Source: Luidia sarsii (taxonomy: Eukaryota; Echinodermata; Asteroidea; Paxillosida; Luidiidae). From it: a stretch of 64,000 nucleotides of DNA. The translations under genes were made by a program, and so were the position numbers. The stretch is taken from assembly GCA_949987565.1 (NCBI GenBank), contig OX465115.1, forward strand, positions 6,018,840 to 6,082,839, read 5' to 3'. The notes under the pieces were generated by a model. That model was not told the DNA's origin. It made no database searches and worked only from the letters and a program-made list of their open reading frames with translations. Numbering within the stretch: the stretch's first letter is position 1; each line of letters opens with the position of its first letter. Of the stretch, positions 46,401 through 56,100 are shown in pieces.

Positions 46401-46989
46401 GCGTCTTGGCAGCAAGTCCAACACGAACACTTCTCTTGACGTCACAAACCTTGACTGATATAGGGTCCACTGGTCTCCTTGGGAGGTCAAACAATACCTC
46501 CCTGATCACTTCACAAAGTTCATCTTCCACTTGTCTACGATGAATTATTGGAGTAAAGACCGCCGTCGTCATTATTGTGTACCGAAGCGCATCATGAAGT
46601 CTCTCCCACTTTCCCATTGGAAAATCATACCCTTTATGTGTAAATTCATACTCAAGCTCTTCTTTGAGATCATGCACTATGCCCCTAATATGATGCTTGG
46701 TGTCCCTTTCAAGTCTGTCCTCGGCCTCGTGGAGTGACCTAATGTCATATGCTGATTTTCTCACAACTTCATGAATCCTGTCATATAAAAGCCTACCAAA
46801 ACCTGAGCTGTCCATTTTTATGGACAGTTCTTTTTGGTCCCTTTTGTCAGGGTGGATATCTGTTGAGGTGCTGGGCTTGTCACATTCCACCGTCGTTGTT
46901 TTGGTATCCTCAGGGCCACTGGTGACTGGTGTGGCTACCTCTGCTGGGCTACCTCGGTCAGTATCAGGGACTCCGCCCACTCCAGCCAT
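43438..46989 (-). CDS. DFF45/ICAD-like protein A (CIDE-N plus DFF-C-like), 3 exons
   Basis: Minus-strand exons 46233-47022 (ATG at 46989), 45506-45618 and 43438-43647 give 359 residues, with phase 1 then phase 0 junctions. Residues about 177-252 are a CIDE-N domain: KVCDVKRSVRVGLAA, then EEDCTIIDDEYFQSLEDDT and MVIGEGQ. Residues about 265-335 (LSNEELE, then LVAEADINELQAMLHQSMDY and ACDRRL) resemble the C-terminal DFF-C domain of DFF45. DFF45/ICAD is both chaperone and inhibitor of the apoptotic nuclease CAD. Unlike vertebrate DFF45, CIDE-N is not N-terminal: about 175 residues precede it, helical and charged. Exon 1 is open back to a TTTCAG acceptor at 47023, so the start could lie further upstream. 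Intron 2 holds a 0.95-kb purine/pyrimidine tract. A CAD (DFFB) identity is less likely because no nuclease domain follows. Confidence 0.78.
43650..44600. repeat. GGA/GAA purine tract (pyrimidine on the gene strand)
   Basis: About 950 bp almost purely purine on plus. In DFF45-like gene A it is the 3' part of intron 2, so the last acceptor is preceded by a giant CTTCCTCCT tract. Poly-Leu/Phe and poly-Arg/Lys frames are artefacts. Confidence 0.92.
44871..45425 (-). other. 184-codon open frame in gene A intron, unrecognised
   Basis: A minus-strand frame ending at 44871 has moderately protein-like composition (FDCLEWRLESAVRDQ, FFERITDYLL) but no known domain and no clear splice borders. Possibly a transposon remnant. 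Confidence 0.2.
46005..46120. mobile_element. Hairpin element, half copy
   Basis: One core arm plus tail (TGATATACAAAAATGCTGCA ... GGACCTTTCTCAAAGGCAGA), preceded at 45965 by a GGCTCTTTTCAGAGCC hairpin. Confidence 0.75.
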
Positions 46990-47524
46990 GTCTGGCTCCT
47001 CCTCCCCTGTCTTTTCCAGACCCTGAAAGATATCATGACAGATTTGACACATTTTGAAGGTCTTACATTTCGATACTTGCAGGATTTTGCCTTTGAGAAA
47101 AATCCAGCAAGGATCAAAAGATTGGGCCCTGTAACTGTGTCAGATTAGCACTGTGGTCATTTAAGTAAGTGATCTTTTAAAAATACCAGGGCTCATTTAT
47201 ATAATTTTTTCTAGAGATTAGTTGGACCACAGGGTAATTTCATCAAGCTTATTGTTAACCAATGGTAAAATAATGAGCAGTGAACAAATAAGTTAGCCAT
47301 CATAAGTTCAATTACTATGGACCATTTTCAAGGATTTGTGTAATAGGCCCCAGGACAAATTGTATGTCTGATCAAGAATCTTCTTGTAAAAACTGAGCTA
47401 CATGTACATATAACGTGCGATAGTATCACAATAAATGTGTTTTTATCGTCATCAAATAATTGAATGGAATCAAGGTTAAAGGATATATCCTCATAAGTTT
47501 TTCCCCGGCCGATAAGCAACAGAT

Positions 47525-49460
47525 TTAAATTACCTCCTTAGCATCTGTCAATGAACTCAGCAGAACAGAGGCATCATGGGATTTGAGTATATCACGCAAT
47601 CGTCTCTTACAAGCATCACGGATGAAGGTGGTATAGTCCATTGACTGGTGTAGCATGACTTGAAGCTCACTGATATCAGCATCAGCTACCAGCTGAGGAG
47701 GGGAGGGGAGACGGGGAGGGGAGACAATGAGGGAGAGGAGGCAGATGAGGGAGATGAAGAGGGAGACAAGGAGGGAGTTCAGAAGGTTGAGAAACAGAAG
47801 AAAGGGGAGGAAGTTTATAACAGAAAAATGAGGACAAACAAACGAACAACTGACTAGAAACTTACGAACAAATTGACAAATTTTGACTGGAACAAGTTTC
47901 AAACTGGGACCTTTGGTTTTGCGTACCAGCCCCATTACCCTCTGAGCTTTCCAGGCCTTAGATGGTAGAGACTTCAGACCAATTCATAGTCAACTAGTCT
48001 TTGCCTGCTAGATGCGCGCAAACCCATTAGCACTTTTCAATCTATTGTAAAGTTCCCAGTCTGGTTTTCATTTATTTGTATGACTTTAAAAATTAAGCTG
48101 TAACATGGAATATGGATACAAGTAATAAATGTTTATTGCAGAAACCCTTTCAAATAATTGCTACCAGGAATGATAGCGATCCAAACATACCTTTAATTGC
48201 TCTTCAGAAAGAGATACAAGTACGGATATATTCTGAGCAATCCTCGTAGTGATAACGGCGAGGTCATTTGATGAACAGGACTGAGTAGTCTGACCATCCA
48301 CTTCAACCAAACCAAATTCTGCTGAGGAGGACGCTACAAAGATACAAAATTATGAACAGGATACTAGTGGGTTGGATAAAATTAAAATAATACTGATGTA
48401 ATTTCAGGCAGCTCGGGTGGGATTCGAACCCGTGACTCCTGTTTTTTAGTGCAGACCTCTTAACCACTTAACAAGATTTCCTTACACAGTTTGTAGATGG
48501 TCATGATAAAATCCTCATGTTGAAATCTTACGGTCTGGGATGGCATTTTCCGATCTTCCCAATAATTGGGCCTTTAAAACATACAAATTAAACCAAACCT
48601 CTATTTTGTAAATGATTAGCATTAAACGGTATATACCCTCCATCTAATGACTTACCAGTTATCCAAGTCTGTCCTTCACCAATGACCATAAGCTTTGTAT
48701 CGTCTTCCAAACTCTGGAAATATTCGTCGTCAATGATAGTACAATCTTCTTCCAGTACAACATCAAACTTGTCCTTGCTTCCAGGAATACAATGCCGGCA
48801 AATCTTGGATTTGAGTTCCTCTAGCGTCTTGGCAGCAAGTCCAACACGAACGCTTCTCTTGACGTCACAAACCTTGACTGATATACTAGGGTCCACTGGT
48901 CTCCTTGGGAGGTCTACAAATACCTCCCTGATCATTTCATATATTTTTTCAGTGAGTCTTTCCATTCGTACAGCTTCAGGTATTTCTTGCATTTGCTTCT
49001 CTATTGCAGGTGACCACAGTAACCCTACTATAGTTCTTTTTATCTCTTTAGAAAGTCTCTGCTGTGTTTCCTCTGTTAGAGAAATCTTCTCATTATGATC
49101 CTTGCAATATTGTATGAGGTTGTTCACTGAGCAAATTATTCTCATAAATTCAAAGCGATGCCCATGGAACATACATGTATGCCTCATTTCAGAGTACAAA
49201 TGACGACAAGGGCCCGTATGGCACACTGCCCTATGAATCATGGCATCTACATCTACATCCTTCTCTGACAGACCAGCCAAATGCAAACTGACCATTTTTG
49301 TGGAGAGTTTGCTTGGTCCTGGATGAATGTCTGTTGAGGTGTAGGACTCTTTCCATTTCTTTCCCATCATCCTCACATGTGGTCCGCTTACTTCTGTGGA
49401 TGAATCTGTTGGTTTTTCTGGGGCAAGAAAAACGCTGGGCAGTGACTTTTCCTGCGCCAT
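47525..49460 (-). CDS. DFF45/ICAD-like protein B (CIDE-N plus DFF-C-like), tandem copy, 3 exons
   Basis: Minus-strand exons 48656-49472 (ATG at 49460), 48191-48333 and 47525-47692 give 371 residues with the same intron phases (1, 0) as copy A, which lies about 0.5 kb downstream. CIDE-N spans about residues 193-268 and is almost identical to copy A. The last two exons read NDLAVITTRIAQNISVLVSL, then LVADADISELQVMLHQSMDY and ACKRRLRDI, matching the DFF-C pattern. The N-terminal 190 residues differ strongly from copy A except near FVDLPRRPVDP, and include a Cys/His-rich stretch. The last exon may stop at the TAA at 47525 or splice from the GAG-GTAATT donor just before it; the stop gives an end about 14 residues shorter than in A. 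Role inferred as for copy A; whether either copy inhibits a nuclease is unknown. Confidence 0.76.
47875..48010 (-). mobile_element. tRNA-derived SINE, diverged
   Basis: In gene B intron territory just after its last exon; box A and box B mutated (AAAGCTCAGAGGG, AGTTTGAAACTT on the minus strand). Confidence 0.7.
48408..48475 (-). mobile_element. Second tRNA-like SINE family, fragment
   Basis: The minus strand has TAAGTGGTTAAGAGGTCTGC and CGGGTTCGAATCCCACCCGA; good box B, partner of 29340-29410. Not a foldable complete tRNA gene as far as I can see. Confidence 0.55.
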
Positions 49461-49564
49461 ATCTTCAGGATACTGACAGAAAGATGAAAGAGGAAAGATC
49501 TTTATTCAACCAACAACCACAAACTGATTGGGGAAACTAGTGCTAAGTATTATTACTTGTTCAA

Positions 49565-49905
49565 GTTGTTGTACTAGTACTTAGTAGTAGTAGTACTACT
49601 ACTACTACTAGTACTAGTACTTAGTACTAGTAGTACTAGTAGTACTAGTACTACTAGTACTTAGTAGTACTAGTACTAGTACTCAGTACTAGTAGTACTA
49701 CAGTACTACTTAGTACTAGTAATAGTAGTAGTAGTACTACTACTAGTAATAGTAGTAGTACTACTACTAGTACTAGTAGTAGTAGTACTAGTAGTACTAG
49801 TACTAGTACTACTACAGTACTACTAGTACTAGTACTAGTAGTACTAGTAGTACTAGTACTAAGTAGTAGTACTGAGTGGTACTGGTACTTGTGGTAGTAC
49901 TGTAT
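49565..49905. repeat. Self-complementary ACT/AGT triplet tract, copy 3
   Basis: The longest of the three such tracts, about 340 bp, just upstream (5') of DFF45-like gene B. Confidence 0.9.
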
Positions 49906-50372
49906 TTATTAAAACTAAAGTAAAACAGCATTACTAATTTATGTAAATATTACCAATGGTGTGTAGGGGCTTTAACTTAGTACTAGTAGTAGTAGTCTAA
50001 TGCTGTAATAGTTATATTAGTAATACATACATAATGTGTAATGTGTAATGTAACTGTAACTAAGGGGCCAGGGGTGTTTGTCATTGTCAACTCGGTCCGA
50101 GACCGAATCGAAGTCTGCAAAAATGGTGCAATATTCACCTTCTGTCAAGGGACTTCCGCGTACAAGATTGTTACCCAGTCACTTGTCCTTGGAAAAGTGA
50201 GGACCGTAGACAGAACGAATGACCCAACCGTTTGGGATTTGATAAATTTAATTCAAGGTTTTCGCAAAGTATTCATTATTGGCATTGTATTGTTTTTTTT
50301 TTTTTTATAATACGCAAGAAACGGATGATGCGTACTGTACACGTACATGTAGGAAGTACATGTACGTGTACG

Positions 50373-50570
50373 CTCGGGCTCAGGCTTCGTCTCCGTCTGA
50401 CAAAACCTGAAAATCCAGTTTGTGGTTTGTTTCCGAATTTGAAGTTTGTTGACTTGATAGATACATGGTATTCACTAAGAAACTGGGGCCAAACGCTTGT
50501 TTCTAGATGTCTGTGATATTATAACGAGTAAGATAAATATGACCGAAGCCTAAGCCCGAGCCAAAGCCCT
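50373..50570. mobile_element. MITE with GCTCGGGCTCAGGCTTCG ends, intact copy
   Basis: About 200 bp, bounded by CGCTCGGGCTCAGGCTTCG and its near-complement CCGAAGCCTAAGCCCGAGCC. Internal marker: GGGGCCAAACGCTTGTTT. Confidence 0.68.
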
Positions 50571-51625
50571 CATTTCGAAAACGCCCATTATGTAAATCAT
50601 CAACAGCGCCATCAACGTCACCAGTTTCCAAGGTATGGGGGTCTCGTGAAGACATTATAAACTCTTAGTGACAACACGTTTGCAATTCGGTAATTTTTTT
50701 AAATCTAAAAATAGTCACAAAACCTTTCAAAATGCAACCTGTATCCGAACAAAGTGAACTCATTATGATACTTGTCAATTAAATCATGTCAATGAATGAT
50801 TATGATTGTTAGGAATCGATTGCAATAGTAATAAATGATCAGAAATAATTTCAAAATTTAGTGGGCCTGACGTTTCGATCCTAGCAGGACCTTTCTCAAA
50901 TTCTCATAAGAATAATTAAAGGGTTTCTGTAAATATCACAGTCAAGCTAATATTCTGCTGTCATCTAGGAATCTCAATTGTACAAACATTGTTTGCAAGC
51001 TTCTTTTTCTTAGAATGAGGGCGCTATTGCAAAGTCATGTCATGAACCCACAATTCAAAAACATAAAAAACATAAACTTTCAAGCGGCAAATAATCCCTG
51101 TTGATTAGGTTTGATGAAAAACTCCTTCATTCAAACTACGAGGCATACATTTTGGCAGTAAATCAATAGGTTTAGGGGTAGCTTTGCAGGAAAAAAACAT
51201 ACATTTTCAGAATTTTTTTTACACAACCAGGTGCATGATCCTGTGATGACATCACACATTTGCTTATAAATACTGAAATTACCATAAGAACTGAAAAGTT
51301 TGACAGTTTGATGGTTAGCAACATTGCAAAACAGTTCTGTAGCATGGATTTATCAAAGTGATAAAATGTTGTTATGTTATTGTTGATGGTTAACTATGAT
51401 TTATTTACATAATGTGTAGGGGTTGGAATTTCTCTACTATTATTACTAGCAGATTATGTAGGGATCGAAACGGAGACTGTACAGTTTTTAGATTTCCATT
51501 GCCATTAAGTCAATAAACAGTCTTGACTATTTTTGTATCAAGTCACCCATACACGAACAACGAGCTAATTGGTTCCGTCAACAATTATTATTCATGGGCG
51601 TGTCTGCCTATGGCCCTTTGAAATG
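50571..51625. other. Stretch between the two MITE copies
   Basis: Unique AT-rich DNA with a hairpin-element half at 50855-50905. No exon recognised. Confidence 0.5.
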
Positions 51626-51627
51626 AA

Positions 51628-52890
51628 TGCTCAGGCTTCGGTCATAAATTATTATTATTATTATTATTATTTTTTTACCTTACTCGTTATAATATCACAG
51701 GCATTTTAAAACAAGCGTTTGGCCCCAGTTTCTTGGTGAATAATCTGTACCTATTGTCGTGGGTGAACATACACCATCATTTGCTGATATACGCCCGGAT
51801 TGGTTTATTCACAAAACTCAAGTGGAAACACCACCAAAAACAAACCCCCAAAACAAACTCCACACAAACAAAAACCCTGCACAGAGAAGTGGAAAAGTAA
51901 ATAGTCTGTAAGTTGATAGAAAAGGTTTTAACAATAAAAATGCAAGATAAAATACTCGAATATCAGAGTGTAGAGTGTCGCGTCCTTAACCACCTCAAAA
52001 TAAGCAATCTGACTATGAAGCCTCCAACCTGCTTTGCACTCCACAGATTAAATAGCCAGCCTCATGAGAACATCATAATTATATCCCTCCAAATGACAAG
52101 CAAAACGCCAACTTTGCCATCTCATTATCACTTATTTTAGTACATGCAGTAAAAACATTTCACCTCTAAATCTTGGAAGGAAATAAAATGTAGATTGGTT
52201 TAAATAAATCTAGACAAAAAATGCATTTGAGTTAACAAAATAAATCGATGGAAGCTTACCCAAAACCAACAGGAGAGCCAAGGTAGGTGTGTGCCGGTGA
52301 GTAGCACGATGGCAAATGCAACGAAACATTCCTCTTCCTAGTAATTTGTAGGCCTACCCCTCACTACCACAAGCGATCTCCATATCACTCCTCAGTGGCT
52401 ACACCAGAATGTGCACAAGAGGGGAGCCACACCCAGGACTATTTTTTTGGTGCAAGACCACCACTTGGAAAGAGTAATACAACCTAATTAATTTTACAAA
52501 ACATTATCATACAAATCAACAATACAAGGAGCCACAGCTAGAAAGCCCTGCATTGGCATCCCCGTCCCCAAGAATTCCACCCATAATTATGACTGTGCAG
52601 CACATTCCCTGTGGGTTGCAGTGGGCAAGAATGTCCTCACTCCCAGTACTCCCAGTACCAATGACAATGAAATGAGTCTCTATTAGTTGCCCACACCCAC
52701 TCTACTCCACTCCACAAAGTTTTTAATACAATAACAAAACAGATGCAGGGAATGTAGACTTTAAATAAAAATCAAACAGTTTCGGCCCCGACACCATCAA
52801 GCCAACAAACCTTCAAATTCGTCACAGTAAACAAACCACAACCTGGAGTTTCAGGTTTTGACAGACGGAGACGAAGCCTGAGCCCGAGCC
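51628..52890. mobile_element. MITE, inverted copy split by about 1 kb
   Basis: 51628-51750 and 52790-52890 together match the reverse complement of 50373-50570. Roughly 51765-52790 is extra sequence inserted inside; it has no transposase I can recognise. Confidence 0.65.
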
Positions 52891-52929
52891 TAAGCCTTCA
52901 TTTCGTAAAATGTAAACGCTTAACGGCTG

Positions 52930-53186
52930 TGGGCTATCTAGCACCACGGGGCATGCGTACAACGCGTCACACACGTCGCGAACGAGGTGACCACGCGGTT
53001 TTCGGCTAAGCACGGCGCGCGCTGGGAAGGCAACGTTGATCTCGGATTGTGACGTCACTTTGACGCGTGCTGACGTTTTAACCCCGGCAACGCGCTTCAA
53101 CGACGCGCTCAACAGACAAGTTGTTAGGACAGTAGATTCAGACTAGTATTGTTCTAATATTGCGAAACAGTGAATACGTGCTTTTA
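52930..53186 (+). promoter_or_regulatory. CpG-rich upstream region of the 1282-residue protein gene
   Basis: Between about 52930 and 53110 the sequence is rich in CG dinucleotides (ACGCGT, GGCGCGCGC, ACGACGCGC), unlike its AT-rich surroundings. A CRE-type TGACGTCA lies at about 53050. It ends roughly 80 bases before the start codon proposed at 53187, so it is a good promoter candidate for that gene. Confidence 0.45.
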
Positions 53187-56100
53187 ATGACATCTTCAAA
53201 ATCGAGAATTCTACACCAAGAAAAGTAAGTGTTTTTTTTTACTCATAATCATTATTTCATTTCAATGATGGTTACAGTAGGCCTATTGATACGTCTTTTC
53301 AATGTGACGGCGACATAGTTTTGTAAAGATATAAGAGAGAGTTTCTGCTATACATGTTTGTGATCGCGGGATCGGGACCAATAACATAGGGCTTATATCG
53401 TCTCTGTCCATTCAACTTTCTTTGCTCTTTGATTTGGAAGTATATCATTTGTGAGGCCGTCACTACGCGGCTGGATTGCTCAGGGTATTCAGACAACTGC
53501 CACGTTAAACCAAGATGACTCCAACTTATGTCCAGGTCGTCATGTGTATTTTTGTAAACCAAATTCTTTGAAGAGTTCCCTGGCCGGTTTGCGTTTCTTT
53601 GTTTGTCTGAGAGAACTGACTCGTTCAGTCACTGGACAAAGCTTCTCTTTGAGTTCGTGCTCAGCAAAGGGGCACTAACTAGTCCACGGCAATAAGCATT
53701 ACATAGCGTGACTGGTATACTCCAGTGCTGAGCAGATTTGAGATTTTCGAGCCAGGCTACGTGCCGAACATAGACGATATTTTGAGAGAATCGCCCGTTA
53801 CCATTTCGTTGAGAATGCATTCCTTTGACACGCACAGACGAAATGAAAGCGTGGTAATTCGGTACCACAAGAGAAACAGTTCATCTGAGACATCTCATTC
53901 TCCCGATGACGGCCAGAGCACACTGACCGGAACGTCGAGTTATCACTCAGGTTCTTCTCGGAACCACACCTCTTCCTCAAGAGACCTTATTTACATGGTG
54001 TCACCGCAAACCCTCCTATATCCGAGACTCTGTTTACCTTATCGATGGTATGGTTGGTTCGCAGTGCTGGCCGGACAAGTTAATATGCGTCCAGCCCTCG
54101 CTGAAGACAGAGACTTGACCTGGATGTGCCCTGGGGTCAAAGGTCAGCAGACTTTCATTTCCACTATTGGCAATAATTAAGACTGTGTGTCAATATCACA
54201 GGGTAGAAGTTGGCGGACAAGAACCTTGCGTAAATTCATGTGTAATTCAAAGTGCATTAATTCACTCGCCCATCCATTCAACCACCAACCCAGTCTCACT
54301 ACTATTTTGGAAACATCGCCATCTTAAGGGCTGGACAGCTCAGGTGGAAGGAGCACTGGTGCGCAAAACCAGAGGTCTCAGATTAAAATCCCTGTCCAGT
54401 CCAAGTTTTGATTGCCAGTTTTTAAAAGTAAAAAAAAAACAAAAACAAAAAAACCCAGTAGATTCCCATAAATCAACGACATCCACAATTCGTTGTTCTT
54501 TCCCAGGGCACTCATCTGCTACCGTTACGGCGGTAAAGAGGCGATCTTCCATTCCAGAACCCTCAAAGGTTCTCCCCAATCGTCGCCTACCAATCATCGG
54601 ACGTCCGTACCAAGAGCGAACTGGTAGGAAGCAGATACACTTGGAATTAAACATCACAATCCCTCTTGAAGACTGATACAGAGGCAGGCCAAGCGCCATG
54701 ATTGCTAATCTTTGAGAAGCATTTTTGTTTTGTCTGATCAATTTGCCTGATTGTCAACGATTTGCGTTGCATTGTTCTGCTGAAGATGTAACATCTTTTG
54801 GGCAAATTTAAGAATAATTATAAGAATAACTTGACCGGGATTTTATTGTAAGGTTTTTGTGTTCTCCGAGCTGCTGTAGCCATGTTTACAGCAATTTGGT
54901 TGTTTGCATCTGAATGAAAGCTGGGGAATGTGATTCCTGGAGATATATTCCTGGCAGTTAATGGTTGAATTGCTTCTGACACGCAACCCTACCCTGTCAA
55001 AGATTAGTTGACTATTAGATAGTCAACTAATCTTTGGGAAGGCCACCATCTGGATAGCTCAGATGGTGGAACGAGAAACATGAGGTCTCGGGTTCAAATT
55101 CCAAGTTTTCTTTGACAATTTTCGATTTGGACAAAAAGAGCAGATATACTTTTTATCATCCGTGGCAAACGATGCAGTTGATGTCGATTATAATCGTCGA
55201 TGGTTTCTTTCTTGCTTTTCCAGAAAGCAGCCGTGGAAGCGGCGCCGCTCGAAGAAAGGTGTTCGCCGATGCTTGGCCAGGGCAGATTCTGCCTAGCAAG
55301 CCCCGGATTCAATTCCAGTCCATCGGCACTGGAGGACGGGCAGCTAGTAAGCTCAGTCCCCCGAAGGATGCTGCAGACAAGGAGCTGACTCCGCAGCTAC
55401 TCGCAAGACTCTCAGTGGAGGAGCTTGCAGATCTTACTCAGATCTCCCTGAACGATGGGCCTTCCCAGGCGGCCCGAGGCTGCGACAGGGCAGCCACCGG
55501 CGCGGGCCAGGACCGGAACGGGCCCGGGGTCGACGCCAGCGCCGCGAGGGACTCCCTGCCGGATGGAATCTCGAGGCTTGGCGAGTCGCGACGGGGCGCT
55601 GGTACCAGGCCAGGCGGTGCCCTGTCGCCTAGATGCCCGGAGGAGGAGGAGGAGGAGGAGGAGGAGGAGCAGAAGAAGGAGGAGAAGGAGAAGGAGGGGA
55701 AGGAGGGGAAAGATGAGGAGGAGAAGGAGGAGGAGGAGGAGGAGGAGGAGGAGGAGGAGGAGGAGGAGGAGGAGGAGGAGGAGGAGGAGGAGGAGGAGGA
55801 GGAGGAGGAGGAGAAGGAGAAGGAGGAGAAGGAGGAGAAGGAGAAGGGGGAGAAGGAGAAGGAGGAGAAGGAGGAGGAGGAGAAGGAGGAGGAGAAGGAG
55901 GAGGAGAAGGAGGAGGAGGAGGAGGAGGAGGAGGAGGAGGAGGAGGAGGAGGAGGAGGAGGAGAGTGACACCGGGGAGTTCCAGGCTAGCCCTGAGGTCA
56001 GCTTCATCCGGGCTGATCGGCCTCGCTTCCCGGCTCGATTGCCCCCGTTGCCGCTCAAGGCTCTGAAACCGACGGTCAAAGCTTCGGGGAAAGGCCCATT

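Noticed and set aside
50041..50310. 89-codon plus-strand frame
   Set aside because: No splice signals or domain, and it runs into a T-run and MITE sequence.
53736..53860. G-protein alpha subunit exon (YVPNIDDILR)
   Set aside because: Only about ten residues resemble switch I; the following DVGGQ segment is absent and the splice phases lead to an unrelated protein.
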